Shown one piece after another: positions 16,773 to 26,900 of a DNA stretch of 64,000 nucleotides. Location of the stretch: contig NZ_OZ244997.1 in assembly GCF_965223285.1 (NCBI RefSeq), positions 2,852,001 through 2,916,000 on the forward strand, written 5' to 3'. Source of the stretch: Leptofilum sp965223285. GTDB taxonomy: Bacteria; Chloroflexota; Anaerolineae; Promineifilales; Promineifilaceae. Under the pieces are notes generated by a model, which saw nothing but the letters and a program-made list of their open reading frames with translations, was not told where the DNA came from and did no database searches. The first letter of the stretch is position 1. The number at the start of each line of letters is the position of its first letter. The translations under genes were made by a program, and so were the position numbers.

Positions 16773-16815
16773 GTAAGCGGTCAACAATGATTTACGTGAT
16801 TAAGAAGCCGCTTAC
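16773..16815. repeat. Dispersed stem-loop repeat, copy A
   Basis: GTAAGCGG (16773-16780) pairs with CCGCTTAC (16808-16815) around an AT-rich loop beginning AACAAT. It begins immediately after the nuclease stop codon. A second copy with perfect 10-base arms and a similar loop lies at 46546-46588, just after gatB. Probably a small dispersed repeat that may also act in transcription termination. Confidence 0.6.
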
Positions 16816-16866
16816 GCCAAGCCATCCGCACAGTTCTAATTCTGCAAACCTATCTGTGGATGGCAA

Positions 16867-18057
16867 ATGACCCTGGACGACCTCGCTTTTTTACTTTCCG
16901 ACGCGGGTCAGCGTTGGCTAGCCGACGTTGGCCAATTGGAAATTACACCCCAAACGCATTTGCAAATTGCAAGCTGGCTGCGCCAAAAATTGCCGAAAAC
17001 GCAAGCCCAAGCAGTGCTGGAAACGGCCGTGCTGCGGCAGCACGCCACCACAAAATTCAGCCGCGCCGCTGAGATGTATTTTGTGCGCGCTGCTCTGGAG
17101 CAAGCATCGGCAGAAGTTGTGGCCCAGCATCGGGCGCGCCGCTTTGCAGATTTGGGCATGACGCAAATTGCCGATTTGGGTTGCGGCATTGGGGGTGATG
17201 CGATTGCCCTGGCGGCCAACGCAGAGGTAACGGGGGTGGAATGGGAACCGGTGCGGCTGGCAATGGCCCAAGAAAACGTGCGCGTTTACGGGTATGGCAA
17301 GCGATTCCATCCGCTGCAAGCCGATTTGCTGAACCTGACACCGCTGGCCCACATGGATGCATTCTTTTTTGATCCGGCGCGGCGAGACGGGCAAGGTCGC
17401 CGCTTTTTCTCGCTGGCGCAGTATCAACCCCCGATCAGTGTGATTGATGGCTGGCGCAGCGTGGTGCCAGATACGGCCGTAAAAATCAGCCCCGGTGTTG
17501 AGTATGCAGAGCTACCAGCAGATGCCGAGGTGGAGTTTGTGTCATTGGGCGGGGAGATGAAAGAAGCGGTGCTGTGGTACGGCCGTTTGCATTCGGGTAT
17601 CGAACGGCGTGCCACTTTGCTGCCCGGCGGCTACACGCTCACCACGGCCGATTTGCCCCCAGAACTAATTCCCAGCACAAAACCCAAAGCATATTTGTAC
17701 GAACCAGACGCAGCAATCATTCGGGCGCATTTGGTACAGGCCCTTGCCCATCAATTGGCAGCAAACCAAATTGATGACTCGATTGCGTATTTAACGGCGG
17801 AAACGGCCGTATCTACCCCGTTTGCCCGCTGTTTTGCGGTAGAAGATTGGTTTCCTTTTCAACTGAAGCAGCTGCGCCATTGGCTGCGGGCGCGGCAGGT
17901 GGGCAGCGTAACCATTAAAAAGCGCGGCTCGCCCCTAGAGCCAGATAAGTTGCAGCGTCAGCTACGCCTGAGCGGCTCCAAAGAAAATCACCGATTTCTA
18001 TTTTTAACACACGTTTTGGGGGACCCATCCGTGATTATTGCCACGATGGAATTATGA
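16867..18057 (+). CDS. Class I SAM-dependent methyltransferase with THUMP-like domain
   Basis: A 396-residue protein. A helical N-terminus (1-90) is followed by a Rossmann methyltransferase core: motif I ADLGCGIGGDA at 102-111, acidic loop GVEWEP (123-128), and DPARRDGQGRR (169-179), a family hallmark in place of the usual DPPY. The C-terminal part (about 255-396), ending with TIKKRG and LFLTHVLG, resembles the THUMP-like domain of these proteins. They are assumed to modify RNA; the target is unknown. ATG 16867 follows GGATGGCAA. It lies after the CHAT-nuclease pair but is separated by a stem-loop, so probably not part of that unit. Confidence 0.85.
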   Translation: MTLDDLAFLLSDAGQRWLADVGQLEITPQTHLQIASWLRQKLPKTQAQAVLETAVLRQHATTKFSRAAEMYFVRAALEQASAEVVAQHRARRFADLGMTQIADLGCGIGGDAIALAANAEVTGVEWEPVRLAMAQENVRVYGYGKRFHPLQADLLNLTPLAHMDAFFFDPARRDGQGRRFFSLAQYQPPISVIDGWRSVVPDTAVKISPGVEYAELPADAEVEFVSLGGEMKEAVLWYGRLHSGIERRATLLPGGYTLTTADLPPELIPSTKPKAYLYEPDAAIIRAHLVQALAHQLAANQIDDSIAYLTAETAVSTPFARCFAVEDWFPFQLKQLRHWLRARQVGSVTIKKRGSPLEPDKLQRQLRLSGSKENHRFLFLTHVLGDPSVIIATMEL

Positions 18058-18066
18058 AACAGAGAA

Positions 18067-18100
18067 CCTCCTGCCAAAAGTAGCGGCAGGAGGTTTGTAT
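18067..18100 (+). terminator. Rho-independent terminator after the methyltransferase
   Basis: Perfect 9-base stem CCTCCTGCC (18067-18075) and GGCAGGAGG (18085-18093) with a 9-base loop, followed by TTTGTATTT, ten bases after the methyltransferase stop. It separates the plus-strand genes from the converging sensor operon. Confidence 0.88.
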
Positions 18101-18181
18101 TTACCATAGCTGGAGCAGAGATTTGAGAGGAATTCTCATTTACCTCTGTGTTCTCGGTGGCTAATTTTTTGGAAACGGCCG

Positions 18182-18568
18182 TTACGCCACGCCGTTGCTT
18201 AAATAAGTCCTCAGCACTTCGCGCAGCTTACGAATATCCAGTGGCTTGGGCAAATAATCATCGCATCCCGCTTCCAAGCAACGTTCACGGTCGCCCACCA
18301 ACACCTGAGCCGTGGTGGCAATCAGCGGCACCGGAGCCAGCCGATCATCCCCCTTGAACTCGCGCGCCAGCTCCAGGCCGCTTTTTCCGGGCAAGTTGAT
18401 GTCTAACAAAATGATGTCAGGCACCGTATCTGCCAGGATGGCTTCGGCCGCAGAAGCATCTGTAGCCCTAATCAGTTGATGACCCTCAGCCTCTACAATG
18501 CGTGAAACCAACAACATATTCACTGGATTATCTTCCACACAAAGAACTTTTTTATCTGTCTTTGGCAT
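18182..18568 (-). CDS. Stand-alone response-regulator receiver (CheY/Spo0F-like)
   Basis: A 128-residue receiver with no output domain. The acidic pocket is E12-D13 (CVEDNPVN), the phospho-acceptor is D56 (IILLDINLP), the switch Thr is in LIATTAQ (about 83-89) and the conserved Lys is K108 in YLPKPLD. The CVEDNPVN start is typical of receivers that are partners of hybrid or multisensor kinases. ATG 18568 is preceded by GAAGGTAA at suitable spacing; an upstream in-frame TTG is less likely. It is the last gene of the 12-gene sensor operon, 107 bases after the only histidine kinase. Lacking an output domain, it must act by protein contact or pass phosphate onward. Confidence 0.93.
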   Translation of the reverse strand: MPKTDKKVLCVEDNPVNMLLVSRIVEAEGHQLIRATDASAAEAILADTVPDIILLDINLPGKSGLELAREFKGDDRLAPVPLIATTAQVLVGDRERCLEAGCDDYLPKPLDIRKLREVLRTYLSNGVA

Positions 18569-18675
18569 ATCAATTACCTTCAATCAATTCTTATAATTAT
18601 TGATGTTTCTGGCAAGACATACACCTTCATCCCAATTGAGAAGATAGCATATCTGTGCCGATTTTATTAAAACAG

Positions 18676-21240
18676 CTAGGCTGTACTAGCAACCGGTTCT
18701 GCCGGCTTGGGCTGCGCTTTTGGTGGCTCATACGGAATAGTGAAGAAGAAGGTACTGCCTTGTCCGTACACACTCTCGATCCAGATTTCACCACCGTGCA
18801 ACTCTACCAGTTTTTTCGTAATTGGCATCCCTAAACCAGTACCACCCGCCGACCGATTCAAACCGCCGTCAATTTGACGGAACTGCTCAAAGACCACGCC
18901 CACATGCTCTTCTTTGATACCAATACCGGTATCGCGCACGGAGCAGAGCAAATGTGTACGCTTTGGCTGCACATTGATGGTGATGCCGCCCTTCTCGGTA
19001 AATTTGATGGCGTTCCCCACAATGTTCCACATCACCTGGCGCAGGCGGGTGCGGTCTGCCTGAATGGTTGACATAGATTCATCAATATCCAGATGCAGAT
19101 ACAGGTTTTTCTCCTGTGCCAGCGAGGAAGCGGTGGCTACAAGATCGTTGGTAAACTGCACCATGTCGATCTCTTCGTAGCGCAAATCCATGCGCCCAGC
19201 TTCAATCTTGGACATGTCCAGAATGTCGCCGATGAGCCCTTTTAGGTGGTTACCGCTTTCTCGAATGAGGCGCACATCTTCTTCCATGCGCTCATTCAGG
19301 TCACCATCTAATCCTTCCAGCAGTACGTCGGCAAAGCCAATAATTGAGTTGAGCGGTGTCCGTAGCTCATGGCTCATACTGGCCAAAAATTCTGATTTTA
19401 GCTGATCCACTTCGCGCAGTTTTACGGCCGTTTGCACCTGAGCTGCATATTGATTGGCATTTTCCACCGCAACGGCAATCTGTGCCGCAAGCGTGTTTTG
19501 CACGTTCAAATCTTCTTCTGTGAAGAAATCTTCGCGATCGGACTGTAAATCCATTACGCCGATGAGCTTACCACCCACCAACATAGGTAATGCCATTTCG
19601 GCCTTGGTGTCTGGCAACAGCGGGTGAGGCAAAAAGTCTACCGTGCGGCGCACGTTGTTTTCCAACACACCTTTGCGGGAGCGAGCGGCTCTGGCCACAA
19701 TGGAATCTTCGCTGAGGCCAATTTCTCGCCCTTCCAGATTCATAAGGCGGCCGATGTTGCCTGCCCCGGCTCCGAGCATCAATTTTGTGCCAGCCTTGTT
19801 GAGCAAGTAAATGTGAACGTGGTAAAGATCAAAGCTGGATTTAGCCAGGTCTACAACAGATTGCAGCAGCTCATCTACTTCCAAGATGGTAGAGGCAGCC
19901 GTGCTAACCTTGGCCACCGTTTCCAATTCAGACGCCAGCCGCTCTTGTTCAGACAGTGCAATTTGGGTCTGCTCAAACAGGCGAGCGGCCTCCAACGCTT
20001 CAGCCAACTCCTGGGCTACAGCGTCTATGATTTCCCTTTCTTCTTGGGTTAACGGCCGTTCTGGATCAGCCTCCACGCCAAAACTGCCAATCCTTTCACC
20101 ACGTATTTCTAGAGATTTTTGAACAGATTGTTGTGCCTCGCTTTTAGATGCATTCCCATTCTGGGAAGCTGCCTGGTCTGGCGAACCATTCAGCTTTTGC
20201 AAACCAGAGAAGTCAAACCGATAGCCAGCCTGTTCCTTTTTCTTATATTGATTCCACCCTTCGCGGCTCATTTGCCGCTGCAGCATGCTCAGTTCGCGCA
20301 AACGTCCTTCCATCTCTTGCCGCAAGGTAGTACTTTCAATGGCAACGGCGATTTGTCCGCACAACCCTTCCAGCAGCAGTTGGTCATTATAATCAACGCC
20401 ACCAAGCTGATCGCTTTGCACATCCAGCACCCCGAGTACCTGATCACGCAGGCGAATGGGTACGGCCAGCTCGCTTTTTGTTTGGGGCAGCAGCGGATTA
20501 GACTGCCAGTTGTGATCTGTGGCCACATCGGGCTGCAAAACAGAGCGTTTTAGTTTTGCCGCTCTACCAATGAGCCCCACCCCCATTGGCATCGAGTGAT
20601 TCATCTCTAGCATCTTTTGGCCGATGTCACCATAACCTACAACCAAGGTTAGCGTATCCAGGCTATCATCGTAACGAAGCAACTGTGTATAGTAGTAGCC
20701 AAACTGTTCTTGCACTTGAGCAACCACACGTTGGTACAAATCATGCAGGTTAGTGGCCGAAGCAATTTCCTGAGCAACCTGAGTCGCCAACCCTACCTCA
20801 CGTTCTCGCCGGTTCATAGCGGCGCGAGATTCTGTACTTAATTCGTCTACGCGGCGTGCTAATGCCTGTTCTGCCTCTACGCGCTCTGTAACCTCACGGC
20901 CAGTTGAGATTAGGTGGGTAATTTTTCCACTAGCATTTTTGACCGGAGCAACAGTTTTTTCCTCGTAATATAGGGAACCATCTTTCTTTTTGTTGATAGT
21001 AACGCCACGAAAGGTGTGACCAGATAAAATTGTTTGCCACATTTCTTCGTAAAAAGATGGCTCATGTTTGCCGGACTTTAGAATTTGTGGTGTTTTGCCC
21101 AACACTTCATTCGCAGTGTAGCCCGTCACGGTTTCAAAGGCAGGATTCACGTAAAGGATGGTGCCGTCCAGAGCGGTAACCAAGATGTGATCGGCCGTTT
21201 GCTGTGCCAGCGCGTAGAAAATTTCATTTTCCAGGTTCAT
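18676..21240 (-). CDS. Sensor histidine kinase: PAS, two GAF domains, REGW module, HisKA-HATPase
   Basis: An 854-residue cytosolic kinase, the only one in the sensor operon. Order: PAS (1-125, ILYVNPAFETVTGYTANEVL), GAF1 (about 152-305), a short module with SREGW at 325-329 (about 320-420), GAF2 (about 440-597), HisKA with phospho-acceptor H624 in FLASMSHELRTPLN, and HATPase with N box NIVGNAIKFT (739-748), G1 DTGIGI (770-775) and G2 GGTGLG (799-804). No transmembrane segment. Its ATG overlaps the upstream TPR-GAF stop as ATGA, and the receiver gene follows. Both GAF domains resemble those in the kinase-less proteins of the operon, so it is the likely hub that they modulate; that is inference. 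Confidence 0.95.
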   Translation of the reverse strand: MNLENEIFYALAQQTADHILVTALDGTILYVNPAFETVTGYTANEVLGKTPQILKSGKHEPSFYEEMWQTILSGHTFRGVTINKKKDGSLYYEEKTVAPVKNASGKITHLISTGREVTERVEAEQALARRVDELSTESRAAMNRREREVGLATQVAQEIASATNLHDLYQRVVAQVQEQFGYYYTQLLRYDDSLDTLTLVVGYGDIGQKMLEMNHSMPMGVGLIGRAAKLKRSVLQPDVATDHNWQSNPLLPQTKSELAVPIRLRDQVLGVLDVQSDQLGGVDYNDQLLLEGLCGQIAVAIESTTLRQEMEGRLRELSMLQRQMSREGWNQYKKKEQAGYRFDFSGLQKLNGSPDQAASQNGNASKSEAQQSVQKSLEIRGERIGSFGVEADPERPLTQEEREIIDAVAQELAEALEAARLFEQTQIALSEQERLASELETVAKVSTAASTILEVDELLQSVVDLAKSSFDLYHVHIYLLNKAGTKLMLGAGAGNIGRLMNLEGREIGLSEDSIVARAARSRKGVLENNVRRTVDFLPHPLLPDTKAEMALPMLVGGKLIGVMDLQSDREDFFTEEDLNVQNTLAAQIAVAVENANQYAAQVQTAVKLREVDQLKSEFLASMSHELRTPLNSIIGFADVLLEGLDGDLNERMEEDVRLIRESGNHLKGLIGDILDMSKIEAGRMDLRYEEIDMVQFTNDLVATASSLAQEKNLYLHLDIDESMSTIQADRTRLRQVMWNIVGNAIKFTEKGGITINVQPKRTHLLCSVRDTGIGIKEEHVGVVFEQFRQIDGGLNRSAGGTGLGMPITKKLVELHGGEIWIESVYGQGSTFFFTIPYEPPKAQPKPAEPVASTA

Positions 21241-23984
21241 GATGTTGCTCCGTTATCGTTCCGGTCGCCATTGGCATGGCTGTTGCCCAACTCGATGAAG
21301 GAACGTCGCCCAAGCGTTTTGCCAATTTCAGTAACGGCCGTTCGCATGATGGTATCTACGTCTGTTGAGCTGCGCATCTTGGTGGCAATCTCGCGCAGAA
21401 GCTGTTCCCGGCGGGCGCGTGCTTGCTCCTGGCGGAACAGAACGATGGTTTGTAGCACCACTGACGCCTGGCTAACCAAACTACTGGCCTGGCGTTGCTG
21501 CGCATCGTTTATAACCACAGGGCTGATTGACTGCCCAGACACCATGCCCAACCATTGGGAACCAACAACCATAGGGAAAAGCACAAAGCTGATCATGCCA
21601 TAATTTTCCAAAATTTGGCGAGTAGCGTCATCAATTCGTGGGTCTTCGTAAATATTCGTTACCACTATCGAGCGTTCTGGGGTGATCATCTTCATCAAAG
21701 GTACTTGTTCTACGGTAAAGCGAGTACCCACCTGTACCGTGCGCGGCACGCCTTCATTTTCCCAAACGGCAACGGCCGTTACATCCCTGGCCATACCGTC
21801 CTCAACTGGCTCATCAAACATAAAAATATTGGCTCCATCCATATTCTTCAAAATGGTTGATTCAATCAGCCCACGCAAAACACCCTTTTCGGTGTTGCTC
21901 ACCACAATTCTTTCGCTGCCCACGTACAGCGCCTCAGATTCCTCCAGTGCCGCCTGAGTTTGCTCAAACAAGCGAATATTCTCAATGCGTACCCCCAAAT
22001 GTTCCGTCACTGCAGAAATAATTTCAGCAATATCAAGGCCGACATCTTCAGACACCTCATCAGGAACAATTGCTAACTGCCCAATTGGCACATCATGAAC
22101 AGTAATTGGGTAAGTGATGGAAGAATCATCCACCGTCAGACCAGATTCGTTTTCACCAGACAGCCAGACATTCTCAACCTCAGCCAAGGGCTGTAATGAT
22201 GTTAATTGGGAAGCATCGTAGACAAATCCCATATCCTCCACAACACGGTTAACTAAGAAATCCTGCCACCCCTCCCGCGTGAGGCCGCGGGTAAGCTCGT
22301 TCAGGTTGGCTACCGCTTCTTGTGCTTTTTCAAAAGAACGTGCATTTTCTAACGCTACCCCAATCTGAGCCGCCAATGTTGTGGCAATCATAATATCTTG
22401 TTCGGTAAAACGGCCGACTTCATCTGACTGCACATCCAACACCCCAATCACCTGATCGCTAACGATCATGGGCACGGTCATCTCAGCGCGCGTGTTTGGC
22501 AGCAACGGATGCGGCAAAAAAGCGGGATTTTCGCGGACATCATTTACAGTAACACCCTGCTTGCTGCGAGCGGCTTGAGCTACCAAAGATTGTTTTCGGT
22601 GCAGAGGAATGTCATGTCCTTCAGAGACCATTTGACGCCCCACATCGCCTGCTCCGGCAACCAGAATCAACGTTTGACCATTGGCATCGAGCAAATAAAT
22701 ATGCACGTGATACAGGCCAAAGTGGCTCTTGGTTAGATCAACAACTTCTTGCAACAGTTTATCTGTCTCGCGGATAGAGGTGGTAGAGGTACTTACACGG
22801 GAAACCATTTCCAATTCAGAGGCACGTTTGGCCAATAATGCTTCCGCTTCCTTGCGTTCCTTGATTTCTTTTTCAAGTTCAATGTTCTTTTGCTCAAAAA
22901 TTTTAGCTTCTCTTTGGGCAATCTCTGTTTGGTGCTGTACATTCAACGTTTGCAGACGCGCATTACTCTCATCGTTAAAGGCCTCTTTGTTTAGTTTATG
23001 AAATTGTTTGTAATGAATAAACGCCTTCTCATAATCGCCCTGACTTTCATACGCTTCTGCCAGCAGTTCGTGGCTCTCATAAAGTTCTCGTTTGGCGTTT
23101 ATCTGCTGTGCCAATTCCTGAGCCTGGTGAAAATAGTCAAGTGCCTGCGTATCTTGTTGTTGCTGGTAAATCCGGCCAATGGCGTGCAGTGCCCAAACTT
23201 GCTGTTGAACCAGACTAAGTTGCTGGCTACTATGCAAACATTCCAACGCATATTCCAACCCAGAGTTTAAATCTCCTAACTTCACATAAATCAGACTAAC
23301 TGTGTCTAACACAACGGGTTCAAAATGCTTTCCACCCAGCTGCTGGGTCAGCTTCAGGCTTTTTAGGCCGTAAGATAGGGCATCCTCATATGCACCCATT
23401 CTATACAAAGCCATGGCCATATTGTTAAGCGTGAGCGATCTGCCATACTCATCCTCAAAGCTGCCAGACTCGTACATGTCTAATGCTTCCTGGTAATAGG
23501 CGAGTGCTTTTTCATGCTCATCTGCCTGGCCTACGGCAAGCCCCATGTAAAATATTGCCTTGGTCTCACGGTGTTCATCGCCCAATGTTTGTGCCAATCG
23601 GCGTGCTTGTAAAGCACATTCTAATGAATCGGCATAATTGCCCAGAACTTGGTAGATGTTGCTAAGGGTTACAAGCGTCTCAAATATCCCCTTATTGTCT
23701 TCCAGGTTTTCATAGATCGCTTGGGCTTCTATTACTTGCTCAAGGGCGGCGTGATAATTGCCAAGCTGGGAATTGAACTGGCTATGCCGAATTAGACTGC
23801 GGGCCAAGCCTGTGGGATAGGGAATGGCACGCGCGCATTCAATTGCTTCCGCGCATCTGGTCATTGCTTTTTTGATGTCTGTACCCGCTAACGCAGCGGT
23901 CAATTCGATGAGCAAATTGACTTTCTCTTCTTGATTGGCAGCGTTGGCTAGCTTGTTTTCGAGTTCTTGGATTTTTTCACTCAT
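21237..23984 (-). CDS. TPR-GAF-REGW-GAF sensor protein without kinase
   Basis: A 915-residue soluble protein. Residues 1-340 hold about seven TPR-like helical pairs (for example NNMAMALYRMGAYEDALSYG), then a coiled coil (345-395), GAF1 (395-550), a REGW module (565-672, TREGW at 569-573, GQLAIVPDE), GAF2 (680-855) and a C-terminal stub RREQLLREIATKMRSSTDVD (about 865-905). No HisKA, HATPase, GGDEF or DNA-binding domain. ATG 23984 has GGGAGAAG upstream and overlaps the preceding gene by 8 bases; the gene ends in an ATGA overlap with the kinase gene. The TPR part suggests docking to partners, so it may link other sensors to the kinase. Confidence 0.9.
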   Translation of the reverse strand: MSEKIQELENKLANAANQEEKVNLLIELTAALAGTDIKKAMTRCAEAIECARAIPYPTGLARSLIRHSQFNSQLGNYHAALEQVIEAQAIYENLEDNKGIFETLVTLSNIYQVLGNYADSLECALQARRLAQTLGDEHRETKAIFYMGLAVGQADEHEKALAYYQEALDMYESGSFEDEYGRSLTLNNMAMALYRMGAYEDALSYGLKSLKLTQQLGGKHFEPVVLDTVSLIYVKLGDLNSGLEYALECLHSSQQLSLVQQQVWALHAIGRIYQQQQDTQALDYFHQAQELAQQINAKRELYESHELLAEAYESQGDYEKAFIHYKQFHKLNKEAFNDESNARLQTLNVQHQTEIAQREAKIFEQKNIELEKEIKERKEAEALLAKRASELEMVSRVSTSTTSIRETDKLLQEVVDLTKSHFGLYHVHIYLLDANGQTLILVAGAGDVGRQMVSEGHDIPLHRKQSLVAQAARSKQGVTVNDVRENPAFLPHPLLPNTRAEMTVPMIVSDQVIGVLDVQSDEVGRFTEQDIMIATTLAAQIGVALENARSFEKAQEAVANLNELTRGLTREGWQDFLVNRVVEDMGFVYDASQLTSLQPLAEVENVWLSGENESGLTVDDSSITYPITVHDVPIGQLAIVPDEVSEDVGLDIAEIISAVTEHLGVRIENIRLFEQTQAALEESEALYVGSERIVVSNTEKGVLRGLIESTILKNMDGANIFMFDEPVEDGMARDVTAVAVWENEGVPRTVQVGTRFTVEQVPLMKMITPERSIVVTNIYEDPRIDDATRQILENYGMISFVLFPMVVGSQWLGMVSGQSISPVVINDAQQRQASSLVSQASVVLQTIVLFRQEQARARREQLLREIATKMRSSTDVDTIMRTAVTEIGKTLGRRSFIELGNSHANGDRNDNGATS

Positions 23985-26900
23985 CGGTTGCTTCTCCCAC
24001 GAGCCCAACTTGAGAGGGCTGGTTACGGCCGTTCCCCTTCCCTTCAGCGGCTAAACCGACCATTGCTTTTTTCAGTTTAAGTGCCTGACCTAACTCGGAA
24101 ACGGCCGTTTGCAAGGCAGACTGTACGGTTGGTGCCGCCTGAATCTTCTGGTTGATACTGTTGATAAGTGCCTCGCGATCGGCGCGGCGACGGGTTTGGC
24201 TTAGCAGTTGCAGCGACTGAATAGAAACGGCCGCTTGCCCTGCTAGCACATTCAATCGGCGGATTTGCGACTCTGGGAAAGCGCGCGGCACAGAATAAAT
24301 GCCGCTTAAGAAGCCAATCCATTGCCCACCCACAACCAGAGGCACATAAAGCAAGCTCTTGGCCTGGAAGTGATTCATAAAAATGGCTCTGGTTTTTTCG
24401 CCCATGCGCTCGTCACTCTCCACATCGGCACAAACAAGCCATTTGTCTGGTTTTAGTACTGTCTTAGCTTCGGGGAAGGCAGACAGCGGATAATGAGTTG
24501 GCAATTCTGTCGGCAGCGTACTCCACCGGGCCATCACAGAGACTGTTTCTGGCATACCATCCGATTCCCAAACGCGATTGAAGAGGTTCAGGGCAACATC
24601 GCTACTGCCCTGCCCCAGAATAGTATGCTGGCGAAGGACGTTTAGTATCTGCTCATATGTATCTGCGGCATTCAGATCAACGCTAGCCTGGTAAAGAGCG
24701 GCCGTTTCTGACAAAGCCTCTTCCGTCTGGTTAAATAACAACCGATTGTAAACCACCGCCGAAGCCTGTTGGGCTATCGCCCCATAAAGCCGTTCGTCAA
24801 CTTCCGTAAAGGTTTGCTTGTTCTGCCAGCGAATAAAGATTTGCCCGAGACGCAAATTCCCCACCGTCAGGAGCATAATCGCCAGAGCGTGAACATTTTC
24901 AGCCAAGAACGCTGTCCTGTCCTTCTCATCAAGCCGTTGTTCCTCAGACACATCCCCTACGAATAAAATATTCTTACCGCCAGATGGCCACAATTTTGAG
25001 AAAGGCTGCTCGCGCAGCGAAATCGGCTCACCTAATGGCACAACATTCTTGGGTGAAGAGGCAATATACCGGCCAGTACCAGCTTTGCCCGTTGCTTCCT
25101 GGTCATACACCAGCAGCAAGGCATCAGAGGCCCCCACCTGGAAGCCCGGTGCCGCGACTGAATCTAGTACGGCATCCAGGTTAGAAGCCGTATTCAGTTG
25201 CGACGTATAGGCATACAATGCTTCGGTTTCTGCCAGGGCAGATTGAGTTTGCTCAAACAGACGGGCATTTTGAACTGCAACGGCGGCCTGATATACAATC
25301 GTTTCGGCCAATCGCAACGTATCATGATCAAATGCTCGCTCATCCAAAATATCTAAACCAATCGTGCCTAACACTTCATCATTTACAACCAAAGGCAACA
25401 ATACGACAGTTTCTATTCCCTGCTCCCGGAACATCCCATGTACTGGTGCCGTACGCGGATTATTTTGGGCATCTTCCACCACAACCATCTGCCGTGTTTC
25501 AATCACTTCCTGAGATAGTTCATTGCCTTCCAAAGGTATCGTCATACCCACTGCGGAAGGGGACTTCGGATCGAAATGTTCGGCAATAATCAGCATCTCA
25601 TTATTGTTTGGTTGGATTAAGGCTACACGCACTTGGTCAAAATTTAGAGCAGTTGCCAGTTCATCCACAATTATTTGCAGTGAGTGCTGCAAATCCATCG
25701 AAGCAGAAATTTGGGTCACAATATCATTAATAATGGCCATTTCCCGGCTGCGTTTTTCGGTTTCAGAGCGAGCAAGTTCTGATTGTTCTGTCAGGCGTAG
25801 GTTTTCCAGGTGGGTACTCAGACGTTCGACAACAGCCGTGACCAGTTCAGACATTTCTTCATCAACCTGCTCTGGTGCTTTCAGCTTTAGTTGCCCTATA
25901 GCTTCACCTTGAATGTGTAGTGGCTGGGTGAACAATTTGGCTTGCGAGGCGGGAACGGCCGTTTGCTGCTCATGGGCATAGCTAAAGGTCAAAGCATCCG
26001 ACCTTTGAGTCAAATAATCATCCCATCCTTCACGTGTCAGGCGGCGAGATAATTCTTGCAGCTCTTTTACGGCCTGTTCAGACCTGGCAAAAGAGCGTGC
26101 GTTTTGCAAAGCCACCGCTACCTGCGCCGCCAGTGCTGTAAGCGTTTGCATATCGGCCTCGCTAAAATAATCGTATTGCTCAGAACGCACGTCTAAAATA
26201 CCCAGAACCTCATCCCCCAACAAAATTGGCACGGCCAATTCAGAACGGGTTTTTGCAAGCAGTGGGTGAGGCATAAACCCTTCATCCGGGTTAGCGTAGT
26301 TGCGGAAAGCCCCCTTTTTATTGCGGGCAACAGTAGCCACAAGTGATTCCTGTGCTGCCAGGGGAATGTGGCGTCCCTCGGCAAGCATTTGCTGTCCAAT
26401 TTCACCAGCACCAGCCGCCAACACCAAGTCATTTGTCTGCTCATTCAGCAAAAGAACATGGGCATGGTACAAACCAAATCCCTCTTTCGTTAAATCAACC
26501 ACTTCTTGCAGCAATAAATCGGGTTCTAATAATGTGGATGCGGCCGTACTAACCTGGGCAACTGTGGCTAACTCATTGGCCAACTTTGCCTTTTGCGCTT
26601 CCGTCTGCTTCCGGTCTGTAACGTCGATGAGCGACGTAATGAGTGCCATCTCGCCCTGGTAGTTAAAGATTTTGATAGATATCCAGGCCCAGAACGGCTC
26701 GCCATCACCCCGCTTGAGACGAATTTCATACTCTTTAAGCGCGCCCTGTTTTTGCAGCAAACCAAGCAACGTTTGCCTGTCGGCCGGATCGTAGTAAAAG
26801 TCAGGCGTCACATTGCCAATAAGATCGTCCAACGGCAGGCGAATCATGTCGGATAACAGTTGATTGGCATAAATAATTTTGCCATCATCCAGGCCAGAAA